Of a DNA stretch of 64,000 nt, positions 1 to 12,662 are shown in pieces. Origin of the DNA: Pyrenula massariospora (lineage: Eukaryota > Ascomycota > Eurotiomycetes > Pyrenulales > Pyrenulaceae); NCBI GenBank assembly GCA_021030905.1, contig JAGFMI010000002.1, positions 1,736,001-1,800,000 on the forward strand, read 5' to 3'. The notes below the pieces were generated by a model. The model worked only from the letters and a program-made list of their open reading frames with translations, was not told where the DNA came from and did not search any database. Position 1 is the stretch's first letter. The number at the start of each line of letters is the position of its first letter. Position numbers and translations under genes: made by a program.

Positions 1-133
1 GCGGACTTTGTGAGAGAATCTCTGCAGCACTTAGTGATATCTATTTAATATTGAGCGTCCCTGTTCTTTTCTCGCATTGGTATGTTGCGGCTCATCCACC
101 TTTTCGCCTCTTTCCTCAATATCGAATCGAAAC

Positions 134-2741
134 ATGGCTGACCTCAAGTCAGGTAAAAATATTCCTGTATATACAGGGATTTGGACGAATTGGTCTCGGG
201 ACCGCATTACAGGTGCCACATTGACCCTAACGCATCGAGATGGAGCCTTTTTAACAGCATTCCTTGCTATCTTCGTCACGTTTGTTGGAACAAGCTTTTG
301 GCGCATTGCAAGCTTTGCATTACACCAGTTCATCTCCTCTGAAAAGCCAAAGGATGGATTTTACCATCAAACACAGGCCATTCTACGTAACTCTGGAAAT
401 GGATTTACGGGCTTTACACGTCTTCTCCGCGTCATGTGGGCATGGCGCCATCACAGGAAAAGTCGACCTTTTCATCGGCTGGGACCGCTTGTTGCATTTA
501 CGGCGACAATTACGGCCATTTTCGGTGTGGCCGGTATACTTTCGGCCAGAATAAGCTCAGGAATGGGTAACGAAGTGCTGTTATCTGGTACACACTGTGG
601 AATTCTCGCCGTAAATGATAGTCTCGGCGATGAAAGGATACAGAGTATCTATAATCCGTATTTGGCGAGGCTGACCAATTCGTACGCCAATTATGTCCAG
701 ACCTGTTACTCGGATGATACTGAACCTGGAGCGGAGGGTTGCGGCTTGTTGATGAAGCGCAAACTTACGAGTACTATTAACCGGAACGCAACTTGCCCTT
801 TTACAAGAAACGTCTGTCGTCACGAAGATCAAAATATAAAACTTGATACAGGTCATTTGAATATCAACTTTGATTTAGGTTTCAATGTCCCATCAGATCT
901 TCAATACACTATTAGGTTAGTCACTCACTGCGCGCCATTAGCTACTGGAGGATATCAGCAAAGATACAACTATTCCAATGATATCTCTTACATGCGCTAT
1001 TACTATGGCCCAATGGCTTATAGGGCCAACTTAACTGACAGAAACTTCACTCAAGAGTTTCAAATACCGTCAGTGTCACAGTTGAAATTTACAAATTTTA
1101 CCTCCGCAATGCCGGATTATCAATTAGGGTAAGCGTGTTTTATGATTAATAGGTTCTTCGGTCACGATCTGATGGATGATTTGTAGGCTTGCAAAAGCTT
1201 ATTGTAACAACGGGTCTTTCTACAAACCCTTCTCTACCTTTGTTCCATCAGACGAGCTTTTCGGAATTATAAAGGACACCGATGTCACATTGATCTTTCT
1301 GTCGGCTAATAATATTATTTATACGAACGAGGTGGACGATGATTGGTATAGTGCTCACCGATCTATTGGCAGTTTCCATAGCAATGGCGAGACGGGAGAT
1401 GCCAACGCATATATTTCAGACGAGCCAGCATCAATTCTCGGTTGTTCTCTGCATTATGAGACTTGCAATCCTGGAAAATCTGCTGAACGGGACTGTCCTG
1501 TTTCCGGTGGCTTTCAGGATCTATTTCCTCCTTATATACCAACAGACACTACGGCGTTCTCCGTTACACCATGGATTACGAACCAATTCCTGGATATAAG
1601 CACAATCCTCCAAGATATGTCCATAGCATCATTGACATCAAGATATGGTCTTCAGGATGGCATACATGGTCCACTTCCAAATAATCAATGGCAGTTGGAG
1701 GTCGAAAATTGGCATAACATTGCTCTCACTTCTTTACAAAACGTAATTAATTCTGCACTTGGGCCAAATGATCCTGATATACTTAAGTATTTCTGGTGGC
1801 CTCCTGAATCTGACATAGCGAGACGTCTTTGCAAAAACCAGGTGAGCACGGGATAGTCTTTATTTTCTTGGATTATTCTCCGAGAAACATGGTCTGCAGA
1901 AGCTCTTGTACGGCACATAGGTTCCATTATTGGAATACCGAACGCCTACATCTGCCTTTTTAAGTCGCCTTTGCTAAAATCTGTATCCTCGCTACAAACG
2001 CTAAAATCCGAGACTAACATCTCTTCTCAGAAAATTAGATCTTCATCGTACTCCAACTTCTCAGTCCTCGGACTAACGATCGTCCTTGTTGTCGGCGGCC
2101 TCATCATCATCGTGGGACAGACACTCGAATCTCTTCTAGATACTATTGAAACCCGATTACGTCGCCGTCCAAAGTACTCGCGTATCGAGTGGTCTGCCAG
2201 TGACGTCTTGCAAATACAACGGATCGCCCACGAAGAACTCGGCGTCGGCACATGGAGCAATTGCGCTGGCCCAAGTGCCGTTCCAGTGACACTGGAAGGT
2301 GAAACACTTGCTTCGCTTGATGTCCAAGAACCCAAACACCCAAGACTAAAGGTTCCTTCCACATCAGATACGGCTGGCAAAATAGAGTCGTCCACTACTC
2401 AGGAAGACACAAGCCCTGGGGATATTGCTTCGGCTGCTCACCCTGAGCGACCCTCATCTGAACAGGAGATTGGAGCTGAACATGTTCCCAACACCGACCA
2501 TGCCAACGATGCTGAACACGTCAACACGGCCGAACAATCCAACCACCTGACCTATGAGCCAGGGACAGCCAACGGGGATGAAGAGATTGAGACAGCTGAT
2601 GCGACATCGCCTAACACTGAGCTTAGTGAGGAAATCGAAGGAGATACAGTGGTAACTCCCAGTGACGAGCGACTGTCTCCGCAGAATGAGACCCGGGGCT
2701 ACGGGGCCAGGGCTCAAACTCGGCTCGGTCCCCGGCCTTAA
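134..2741 (+). CDS. Fungal polytopic membrane protein of unknown function
   Basis: Exons read as 134-1128, 1187-1841 and 2031-2741 (introns 58 and 189 bases), giving about 786 residues. Phases match at both joins, and the second acceptor is preceded by a CTAAC-type branch site. There are two hydrophobic segments near residues 40-65 and 115-140, then a long cysteine-containing loop, then a third membrane segment just after the last join (FSVLGLTIVLVVGG). A conserved-looking cytosolic stretch (RIEWSASDVLQIQRIAHEEL) follows, and then an acidic, low-complexity tail with repeated EHxxTA-like units. This layout matches a large, uncharacterised Pezizomycotina membrane-protein family. The ATG at 134 (MADLKSG) is preferred because it fits that family's N-terminus; an in-frame upstream codon at 77 is possible. 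The function is unknown. Confidence 0.75.
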
Positions 2742-3981
2742 AGTAGGGTAGCTTCCCGGAGGAGTACATGTGATGGATGGGCTTGGTTATCTTCTTGAAT
2801 TGGGCAATGAGGGCGTTGATGATGTGAAGCACTTCGCCTCGGCCCTCTGGGGAATTGGGCGCAACGACCATCCGAACCTCTCGAGGGAAGATTGTTAGGA
2901 TCTGATGGATGATTGCGACCGAATGGACTTTCCTTTTGTCGAACAGAGCAGCTATTCTAGGGAGGCATACCAGGCAGGGTGGGTGTGCTGAGCAAAGGTG
3001 AAAGCTTTGTCTGCCCGTATACTTCTATATAGCTTTATACAGGCAGTTAGGATATGCTCTTTTCTAGCCTGCTCGACCTTCGTTTTACATCTTTGAGATA
3101 TTCATGCTTGTCAAAGATATAACTACCCATACCATTATACTAGAAATCATGCTAGTCGGCTCACCTAAGAAGAGTCCCGCTTTGACGCACGTTCAGCCTT
3201 CCCAAACGACACTCAACCAGAGAATCCACGCAGCGACTACCAGCCCTACCTTCAAACCATACAAATCCCCACGGACTATAAACGCGTGTAAAGCCAAGCA
3301 CCTCAAACAATATTTTCTCAAAGCACTATCTACCATCATTCTCTCCACCAGCAACCCAGCGAAGTGGAAGAATGAGAATTGTAGATCACTGAACAAATCG
3401 GTGTAACCCTACAGGACCATCTGGGTGGAGCAGGGTAGGGGCTGTGGAGCTAGTGGTGTTTTGGTGCGATGGGGGGCTGAGGTGGGGGAGGAGGAGATTG
3501 GTCTTGTGCGCTGTCTTTGGGCGTACCGGGTAGAGACGACGGGCGAGTAGTTATCATGGGTTGAGAATTATTGATATGGTTGAGTTTGGTCTTTCGAGGT
3601 ATGGATTGACAGGGGTGGAGAAGATGGCTGGGATGCTGAGGGAGGTGTCTGCGAGTGTAAAGGGGGAGGAGGTTGTAGCCTTGACTTGGGGTTTAAAGGT
3701 CGAGAAAAAAATTTTGGAGTCCAAGGTTAACCAGTAGTCAGTACTAATCGCTCTATCTTATGCTACTTTGTACAATAGCGGGTGATTGCAGGTGTAGAAA
3801 AGTAACGTCTGAGGCGGGGGACGATACGAAAGACTCTAGTGCAGACGCCAGCCGATGAAGACCACTAGGTTGTGGCATCAGTTTGTTTTTAGCTTATATG
3901 AATCGTAAGTCTCCGCTAAGACGGAGTAGACATATGTCGTAAGAATTCTCACTGGTAAGAGACAATTACGTACACTGGCAT
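2742..3981. other. Gene-free stretch, possible coding remnants
   Basis: No supported gene. Two frames look faintly coding. One is on the minus strand, running from about 2990 down into the end of the preceding gene (contains IIHQILTIFPREVR). The other is on the plus strand at about 3545-3737 (contains GVEKMAGMLREVSAS). Neither has a recognisable family or a convincing start, so they may be remnants or chance. Confidence 0.4.
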
Positions 3982-5903
3982 TCATTCTACACGAAGAGGC
4001 ACCTTAGCATCCTCAATCCCGCTCTCCACATCCACCCACCAATACAACCCCGCCGCAATAACGATCAAGAAAAGATTCGGCACCATCGGCCACCTCAGAT
4101 TATGCGTCCGATCCTGAATCACGCCCTGCACCAGCGGATTAATCCACCCGGTCGCCAGATCCAGCGTGACCTCCAGCCCGAAGAACTGCGCCTCTGCGCC
4201 TTTCGGCACCAGCGAGCCGTACAGCGCGCGATTGTACGACCGGAGCGCGCTGGACGTGGTCATGAAGAGCACCTGCTGGACCCAGAACTCGGGCGCGTGC
4301 TTGTACCCGACGGAGACGGACGGGCTGATGCCGATGCAGCCCCACAGCACGCACGCCGTGTTGACTGCCAGGAAGGTGTAGGCCCAGCTCTTGATCGGTG
4401 CATGTCTCAGATGTGGGTAGAGGAATAGGAAGCTGAGGCTCCCGGCGCACGCGAAGATGACGTTGGTGAAGGACCAGACTTGGTAGACGCCAGAGGTGGT
4501 GTTGAGGCCGGTGACCTCAAGGAAGAGGCTCTGCACTAGGCCCAGGTAGTTGGAGTAGCCGGTGTTCCAGAGGACCCAGCCGATGCAGAGTTTAAACGCT
4601 TGCGGGTAGCGTGGTATCGATAACAGTGTGCGATACCAGCCTTTGATAGGAAGGAGCAGGATGTTCTGGCCCTTTGGCTTTTCGCGGCCGTAGATGTTGG
4701 GTAGTAGTACCTGGCCAATCATCGCAAACAGAACTTACAATAAGCAGATTAGCCTACTTTCTGACTAAATGAGCCGAATTAGGAAGCCTTACTTGTGATG
4801 CAGCCACCGATGGTGATGGCTAGCAGGTAAGGCTCATATCCAGCTTTCACATAGGAACCCTTTCCATAGACAAGGATGATACCAATGAGCAGCGCGACCA
4901 GGCCTCCAACATTGCTTGCCACCAGACCTAGTACACTCACATTGAAACCCTTCTTCCACGTTCTTGTCTCGGTTTCGTTGCTAATTGCAGCTGGTTCGTT
5001 CTCAATAAGTTGAAGACGTGCTGGTGAGCGAAACCACCCTGCGGAGCGCATGAATATCGGGATGTAAGATGATTCGATTACTTGATATACCCCTTGCACG
5101 GTTGTGAGGAAGCAGTATAGAACAGACAAAGCTGTGAGAGTGCTGTAATTTTTGCCTGTCAGGCCTGCAAAAGGGAGAGCAAGCGCTCCGAAGAGGAAAA
5201 TCGAGATCATTAACATTGTTTTGCGGTACTCTGATGGATGTTAATGAATAGCTTCAATTCAGAATATCGTAGGGTTACTATACTAGAGTAATCTGCGAAT
5301 CCCGCGGTGAGAATGGTAACTACACCCTCCATGGATCGACCGATAGCTCGAAGATATAAGCTGGCAGGTATCCGTCAGTACGCTCCCCCGAGCCGCAAAT
5401 AATTTGCAAAACCTACATGTAGCTGAGATAGTCAATCTCACCAGCACCAAATTTGACTATGCACTGTATTCTGCCTCTCCTGGAACAACGCCTATCAGAG
5501 CCAGGTTGATGCCCAAGCAGGTTTGCAGCCGACTGAATAGCAGCCGTGACGTAATTAAAGGCCATTGAAGCTGTCGGCCCAGTCTTTCAGAAGTCAAACA
5601 TGAATACACATCCAAAAGTGCGAAAGATGAGGTTCTTACGGAGAAGCACAAAATCAAATAGGCCCACAGAGCTCTTCTAGATCCCAGAGCCGCAGCCGCC
5701 GGGTCGCTGTCGCCATGATCTTGAATTGACCGATCGTCATCTTCAGAGACTGCGTCTTGGTCTGAAGGGACGGTATCAATTTTGGAAGGATGTGTCTTGT
5801 TGGGATCTATTTCTTTTTGATAATCGCTGCGTGAGTCCATGTCGCTGTTGACGCTGCTAGGTGATGGTAGGTCAATGAAATATCCATGCGCGTCTCCGGC
5901 CAT
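3982..5903 (-). CDS. Atg22-like MFS protein (vacuolar effluxer family)
   Basis: Five exons on the minus strand: 5903-5640, 5583-5417, 5360-5284, 5230-4793 and 4733-3982, giving about 565 residues with all phases consistent. After a hydrophilic acidic N-terminus of about 80 residues, the membrane domain begins. Family hallmarks are visible across the joins: GPTASMAFNYV, FGAGEIDYLSY, LYLRAIGRSMEGVVTI, SALRSYNRALYGSLVP and GLEVTLDLATGWINPLVQG. Length and about 12 hydrophobic segments fit the Atg22 family, whose yeast member exports amino acids from the vacuole after autophagy. Filamentous fungi carry several paralogues, often of unknown substrate, so this is family-level assignment only. It points away from the transporter at 7120 and need not belong to the biosynthetic block. 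Confidence 0.85.
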
Positions 5904-7119
5904 TTGAAACGGGTAGACTCGGGAATTAGAAGTGATCTGCTACGCTACCTTGGCTATATTACCGAGAAAATGAAGCCGGCCCTGATTGCATCACAATACT
6001 ATTCTTCTCGGAAGAGCTGTTACGGAAAGAAAGTATAACAATAAAGAAACGTAAGTAAAAATGTAAGAATCAGTAGCCCGTGCTACTTAATTCGGACTCA
6101 TCAATTATTTTGTGCAAGTTTCACGACATCTCATGACGTCCTTCTCGCAGATAAGCTGGGTAGAGAGACAAGACTGCGACAGATTTCCGCAGGATCGCAG
6201 CAGTTGAAGCGCTGGGTCACCTTCACCTGCGTCGCTTCAACGTTCGATACATTCTAGGTGTCGAGATTCGACGTCGGTCTCTGAGCAGGTTTTCATGGTA
6301 GGCGGCTTGGCGACGTTGTCTTGAGCAAGTTCTCATCTGGATTCTCCATCGTAAGCATTCACATTCTCACGTTGTAACGTCGATCTCAGCCTTGTCCTAC
6401 CCGAACGCGCAGATTGGTGCTGACTCAACTCTGCACGCCGCGCCGCCGTGAGCAAGTTCTCGGCCGTCTAAGTCGCCTGCGCACACCATTCGCAGCAAGC
6501 GCCGCAAACTGGGATCCTCTCCCCTGTTCGATCAGAAACGTGCACGACTAACTCGAACCAATCAATCATGCCCTCTGTAGACTAGAATAGATCCACCGGG
6601 AAAAACTTACCGGGGAAGATTGAGACGGGCAGGGCGGGGAACGCGGGCTTACCGGAGCCTTTTTGGGCTGCATAACACGGTATTTTAGTGCGCCATAAGA
6701 CAGTACAAGGGTAAAATCGGCGGTATCGTATAATATGACTACTATACGGCAGAACCCCAGACCTGCGGCTGATTAGCCGCTATCCAAACTTTCTCAGAAC
6801 CTCGCCGTCGAGGTAGGAAAATGTGAATTGACCGCCAAAGAGGCGTAGATGGCAGCTTGGCCACCCTCGTACACCAATTAAATCAGCGGTGACAGGGTCC
6901 CGTAACCCACCCCAGAGATGGGTAAGCACGCTGACCATGCGAGCGGCAACCTTCATCTGGAAGCTTGGACAGCTTGCCTGTCACACCTGACAGGTACCCT
7001 GTCTTTGGAGGCTGCCAGCTAGCAGCGATCCTCGGTCTAGAGCATATTCAATCTCTCTACCTCGACTATGTTACTACAACACCCAGCAGCGCAAAGCAAA
7101 CATATGTGAACATCCCCAA
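5904..7119. other. Divergent intergenic region between two transporters
   Basis: Holds the presumed promoters of the Atg22-like gene (minus) and the MFS gene (plus). No gene is seen. It has a short repeated motif (described separately) and a patch around 6597-6657 rich in CCGG and GGGCGGG, which could be regulatory but is not identified. Confidence 0.5.
6282..6466 (+). repeat. Three copies of TGAGCARGTTYTC
   Basis: TGAGCAGGTTTTC begins at 6282, TGAGCAAGTTCTC at 6322 and TGAGCAAGTTCTC at 6449. They lie within 190 bases of a divergent intergenic region. They could be binding sites or a decayed repeat; no known factor site is claimed. Confidence 0.45.
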
Positions 7120-8839
7120 ATGGGCGACCCTTCCGATCCAGAGAAGACGCAAACGTCGTCGTCGACACCTTCTCTCGACGCACAACCACCACCAAAAGCT
7201 GCTCCTCCGCCCTACAGCGCTTTTACACCGGCAAGGAGGACATACATTCTGACCATAGTCACCATAGCGGGATTCTTTGGACCTTTGGCAGGAAACATCT
7301 TCCTCCCGGCGCTCAAAGTGTTGTCACGAGAGTACCATGTCAGCATCACGGCCGTCAATGTCACGGTCTCGGTGTTCATGGTGGTGTTTGCGTTTGGAGT
7401 AAGTCCCTCCAGAAATCGGTTTAAAACCACCGAGTCTGACTGTCGTTGTAGCCGCTTTTTTGGTCGAGCTTCGCAGATTGGAAAGGCCGACGGCCGCTCT
7501 ACATAATATCCATTGCGATATACATTCTAGCAAACATTCTGCTCGCGGCAGTTCCGGCAAACTATGGCGCTCTGGTGTTTTTGCGCATCGTTCAGGCTTT
7601 CGGCTCGTCCGCCGTTGTCTCGATGGGTGCAGGAACAGTAGCCGATGTAAATGATCCTCCCTCAATGCAAACTTTGATGATGTTGATCAAAGAGCCAGAT
7701 TACCGAGCCAAAAAGACGTGCCCGTGCCATGTCGTACTTTCTGTTCGGCCCGCAATGCGGTCCAATCCTAGGCCCCGTCCTCGGCGGTGCCTTTGCAGGA
7801 CAAACATCGTGGAGATGGATATTCGGATTCCTCGGTAAACCCTTCTTCACCACCTCCAACACACCCATCCATCCTAACCTCCTCCCAGCAATCACCGGCT
7901 TCACCCTCTGGCTCCTCCTCATCCTCACCCTCCCCGAAACCCTCCGCAGCCGCGCCGGCAACGGCCAAATCTACACGAACACCAGCTGGCTCCTCCCCTT
8001 CCCGCCGCGCCTCTCCTCCCCGCTCGCCCCGGAATCCGACCGCGGCCCCCCGCCCCCCAAACCGACACTCAAGGGCTACTACCGCCTCTTCACCTACCCG
8101 CCCATCGGCCTCGTCTCCCTCAACACCGCCCTCCTCTACTCCACCTACTTCTGCATCGCCGTCCAGCTGCCCCCCGCCCTCGGCGACCGCTACCACTGGT
8201 CCACCTCGGCCCTCGGCGCCGGCTACCTCGTCGTCGGCGTCGCCATGGTCGTTGGGTCTGTCACGGGGGGAAGGTTCTCGGACGCACGACGCGCACGTGC
8301 TGTTAAAGCGGTAGGGGCGGAGAAGGACGTGCCGCCGGAGAACCGCCTGGTGGATCAGATCTGGGGCGTGCTGCTGTGCGCCGCGGGCACGGTCATGTTT
8401 GGCTGGTTTGTGGATAGGCGGATCCACCCCGCTGCCGTCTTGATCTCTACGTTTCTCAGTAAGCCCCCGCCCCCCTTTACTTCCTCTCACCGCAGGCTAA
8501 CAAACCACAGCCGGCTTCGGCGTATCCTGGGTCTTCGTCGCGACCAACGCCTTCCTAACCGAGTGCATCGCGCAGCAGGCCGCGGGCGCGTTCGCGCTGG
8601 GCAACATGCTGCGGAACCCCGCGGCGGCGGTGGCGGCGGTCATCGTGCACCCGCTCGTTGAAAGAATGGGGTGGGGGTGGTGCTTTACGGGGTTGGGGCT
8701 GCTGGATGCGGTGGTGGTGGGGAGTGTGGTTGTTGTGTTAAGGGTGAAGGGGGGGACGTGGCGGAGGGTGAGGGCGGAGAGGATGAAAGGGGGTGGTGCT
8801 GCTGGGGGGAAGGGAGGGGGTGGGGGTGGGAAGGCGTAA
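7120..8839 (+). CDS. MFS drug:H+ antiporter, QDR/DTR1-like (DHA1 family)
   Basis: Five exons: 7120-7398, 7452-7646, 7699-7834, 7889-8458 and 8511-8839, giving about 502 residues with all joins in phase. After a proline-rich cytosolic N-terminus, the DHA1 pattern is clear: GPLAGNIFLPALKVL in segment 1, FADWKGRRPLYI in the 2-3 loop, GSSAVVSMGAGTVADI in segment 4, EPKRRARAMS, and the antiporter motif GPQCGPILGPVLGG in segment 5. About 12 membrane segments are expected. The C-terminus is a short basic tail ending in glycine runs. The closest described subgroup is Qdr1-3/Aqr1/Dtr1; yeast Dtr1 exports bisformyl-dityrosine. Because a DIT1/DIT2-like pair lies about 2 kb downstream, it may export that pathway's product. 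This is inference; multidrug export is the alternative. Confidence 0.85.
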
Positions 8840-10883
8840 AGCACAGCATTGCGTGGGGTGGGGTGGCGTGATAGAAGGTGTAGTTGTTAGAATTAGAATA
8901 CTTCATAGAGGACGGCCTGAGGCTGGCAAGGTCGGCTATGCTGTCATGATACTACAATCACCTGGTGACGTTGTGCTGTATGTGTCCTTGACCTCCTTTG
9001 CACTGTAAAGTCACCTCGAAAACTTGACGATAGGGCAGCAGTGAGGAGAGGCCACTATACCCTCACATCGCAACATTCGAAAAGCCCCTTTTCGAGCGTA
9101 GTCACCCTCCGCGTTGGAGGAGTCGGACCTCCGTCCGCAAATTCAGTATTGGCAGTCTTAGGTAAGAGCAAAGACTGGATTATCTTCCTTCCTCGGCAGC
9201 AAATACGCAAGCACGCAATGTCCTCGTTCCGTGGCGTCTTGGAGAGGCTTGACCTAGTCGTATTGAGCGTGTGTGTGTATGTGTGTGGGTGGGTGGGTGA
9301 CAGGCTAGGCCCGGGGAGGGGGGATCGAGAACCGTTGTGTGGGAGCCCTGCATGGCTGGCTGGAGCCTTGCATGCATGCATAGGAGGTAACGTGAAAAAA
9401 AAAAATAGCAAACAAAATGACCCCGTGTAAGTGTCGGGAAGCCCCGTGCCATCTCGGTGTATTGTATGTATACACGGCAGGGCGCGCTGACCGTTTGCAA
9501 TCCCTTCGCACCTTTAGCCCTAACGGGTAACGGCATCTGCGCGCTACGGCGTGCCAGGGCTCTGGGCTTGCTTGCCTGACGACGGAGATGGGAGAGGCGT
9601 GGCCGGGTAGGATGAAGATGGGATCTGGTGCAAATACAAGGCGGAAGACATCGTTGTGGATACGAAAGACATGATGGGGCGGGCTGGGCAGTCGCAGCCG
9701 AGACTCAGCGGGAGAATAGCCGCGCCGCACGTGGGCGGGTGCATGTGCATGACTGGGACTCCTGGACCTGGTCGAAAACGGTGTGACATGCATGAGGTTG
9801 GGAGTGCGGGATTTTGAGCTAAACGGAACACAGGAGTGATCCCATGGCGGTGATTAGTCTCCTACGAGACTTCGTGTATGTGGTTCGGTAATCAAAGTAT
9901 GCGACTCTTGGTAATACATAGGATTCCAGAAATACCCATGCGTGGTGTCGTAATTTCGAGATCTAGTCTGGTATGCCATTGTTGATGTCGAAGGTGTTTT
10001 ACGGCACGTCAGGATTTTGCCAACTTCCTAGCGGTGATCACCGTCGTGGAGATGTCGGAATTGTGATTGGCTCAAAAAGGCCTTAACATCGTCAGCGGCA
10101 TTACCGATAGTTGAAAGAAGGTATGGCGGGCGGGTTGCCGGGCCGCTGTGATCGATATACCATTCATCCACCAGATTCGTGTATGTGGTGGAGTCAGGGT
10201 CCTCAGAAGTCTGCTGGATGGCGTGCACAAGAAAGGGGGTGGAGGCGTTGGAGGCGTGTCGCTGGGGAACAATGCAAGCGGATCCTTTCCGCTGCGGTCA
10301 GAGTAGCATCCTGCCCTCACCCCAGGCCTCTCATTGTTTGCGCATTACTGCGTCGCCGAGGAATCGTGCCGAGGTGCAACGGGAAGCAGGTTCTGGAAAG
10401 ACCAAGGCTGGCTGTGAAAACGCGGCCGGAATGTTTGTCCTTGTTCCAGCAGTCCCGGATGTGGGTGGCGGACTTACCCAACGCAACAAATGCTGACAGG
10501 TCTTGGCATGCAGGTCTTGGCCCACCATGTGCATATTCTAATGGCTGACTTACATGAGGCGGTAGCACGACAACGAGGTTTTGCCCATCGTTCTCTTTTG
10601 AATGGGCGTTATGACTCTCGGACTGAAACGTTCTGTGGCGCAAGGATTTTTCATGAATCATGAAGACCGATCAGGCCTAGTGCCTCCTGCATTCCTGCCC
10701 TCGGGAGCTTTCGATAAAAGTAGAGGCTTACAGTGACTATAAGGTGTTCATCTACACTGATACAAAATTCAGGTAATAAGCTGAAAATATCATGTCATCC
10801 ATTTGTACCACGAAGATCTTGAAAAAATGTCCCCGAACACATAGGTCCTAGCCTTGTGTCGCACAATCTCGATAGATCCCGCA
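8840..10883. other. Gene-free 2-kb stretch with simple repeats
   Basis: No gene is supported on either strand. Long open frames here have biased, low-complexity translations and no family signature. It contains a GT/GGGT-rich tract and an A run near 9397. Confidence 0.5.
9268..9299 (+). repeat. GT / GGGT simple-sequence tract
   Basis: A (GT)n run passes into GTGGGTGGGTGGGT. It is a microsatellite-like tract with no coding role. Confidence 0.85.
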
Positions 10884-12662
10884 TTACTCTTGCATACACG
10901 AGAAAATAAGCCTCAATGCCCGTGGGTAAAGCGGACCAGCCTGTTCGATCGGATAGCGGGTACAAATTAGTGACTTCCGCAAATACGAAACGACAAAACA
11001 CGGTCAAACCCAGCAACGAGCCAGGGTTTAGTGGTTATGCGGGGACAGACTTACTGGGGTCTTGCGATCCGGCCATTTAGGATCTAGCGTCCACTGAAAA
11101 TTTTTCACGAGAGTGAAAAGTGTGATCCTGATCTCGAGGAGAGCAAATTTCTCACCAAGACACGCCCGTTTACCGCCATGAAAGGAGATGAATTCAGCCC
11201 GTGCCTTCGCTCGTCGGTATCGTTTGGCAATATCCTCACTCCTTTGGCCCCATCTATCGGGTCGAAACTGATCTGCGTCCCCACCCCAAATCTTGTAATC
11301 ACGGTTCGTCGAATACGAATTGTATCCGACGTACGTGCCCTCTGGTATGAAGAAGTTATTGCCTAGTACTGTCGGCTTCGCAACTCGGCGGTTGATCAGC
11401 TGAGAAATAGGTGGAAAAAGGCGCAGACTTTCATAAATGACCGAACTGAGATACGGTAGGTCCTGCAGAGATTCTGGAGATGGCTCACTGTCTCCACTAG
11501 CCTCGACCTCCGCCCTTAGCCGAGACTGAACATCCTGCCACCATTTAGCCAAGTCATTTCGAGGAATTCTGAATTGCTCACAGGATGCTTCCCAAGGAGA
11601 TAGAGAGTGGAGACTAGAGAAAGCTGAGGATTCTCCTGTCCGGCGACGAATGTTGCATTCAAGTTGTCGCGGAATTGCCTGTATGAGAGAATGCCACTAT
11701 TTTTAGCGGCAAGCAGCCTGCTCCCCAGCTTGTCAGAAGTCAAGTCACTGTAATTTTTCTCGTGGCTGTCGCTGACACGCGTTTCAAGTTCTTCTGAGAA
11801 AGCCTTGACCACCTGCCTTGCGCGAGAGCGGCTGGGGATTAGAAAACCGAGTCGGTCTAAGACCGGAAAATTCAAGAAGATTGGCTGAAATATCTCTTTC
11901 TTTACAGCAAGTTGCAGCTGGTTGATCCGGGCATTTACATTTCTCAGTGCCTGTGTAATCGGTGTACAAAAGGGTCAGTAAGAAATCTCGACTGCACTAA
12001 ATGATCGGGAAGACTAACATCCAAGTCGGTCCGGAGTAAGGATTTCGACACATTGGCGATGGTGTATCGTTGGAGGATTTCTTGGACTGGAACGCCAAGA
12101 CGGCCCACTAGACGCTGCGATTGCCTTAATTGAATGCACAGTTCTTGGGCGTTTGTGATAATAGGTTCTGTTTCGAAACTCGCTTGAAGAGCGGGCTTTA
12201 CAATGCTTTGGTAAAGCCGCCAATTGGCATCGCGAGCAGAAATAATGTTATCACCTTGCTCGTGGTTCAGATTTCCTTGATTTGGAGCAATGGAGCAGAT
12301 GGCTTACCAAGAAATTCGGCGAGGACACTATGCGGGATCTTCTTCTGATTTCCACTCTTCTGAAAGGTCTCTTCGTTTTTGAAGATCTCTGCAACATAAT
12401 TGGAGTTCTGGACAAGAAGGTTCCAATGCCCACCAAAGAAGATCTTAACCATCCCATGCTTCTCTAACGGCTTCTGAATGTATTTGCGGTACGTGTCTTC
12501 TTGGTCAACATCATAGAAAAATGGCAATAATACCACCCAAAACGGAATAGCCGGAGCATTCCGTGGATGGCGAGGAGGAGTAAGTGACCAGCAGAGGAAG
12601 AAAGCGAGAACTAGAAGTCCTCCCACCAGTAGGTGACCAAGACCAAGAAAGCTTAGAAGCAT
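10884..12662 (-). CDS. Cytochrome P450, CYP56/DIT2-like
   Basis: Five exons on the minus strand: 12662-12308, 12254-12019, 11950-11582, 11534-11055 and 10940-10884, giving about 498 residues with all joins in phase. The last exon is only 57 bases but supplies a proper P450 C-terminus (AGPLYPRALRLIF) before a TAA. A membrane anchor spans residues 1-25. The I-helix reads FVAGQENPQ, where CYP56/Dit2 proteins carry AGxEN instead of the usual AGxDT. The K-helix ExxR is ESLR, the PERF-type motif is FRPDRW, and the heme loop is FHGGKRACLGEKFALLE. Yeast Dit2 cross-links N-formyl-tyrosine in spore-wall dityrosine synthesis. The gene is divergent from a DIT1-like gene 690 bases away, the arrangement found for yeast DIT1/DIT2. 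The substrate here is not shown by sequence. Confidence 0.85.

Noticed and set aside
2623-2990. Minus-strand frame with IIHQILTIFPREVR
   Set aside because: Protein-like, but it overlaps the end of the membrane-protein gene, has no recognisable family and no clear exon structure.
3104-3406. 100-codon plus-strand open frame
   Set aside because: No start context, signature or coding bias.
7768-8490. 240-codon minus-strand open frame
   Set aside because: Mirror frame of the GC-rich MFS gene; Gly/Glu/Arg-rich low-complexity translation with no family signature.
9041-9831. Several overlapping open frames of 95-162 codons
   Set aside because: Low-complexity His/Pro/Thr-rich translations around a GT repeat; not genes.
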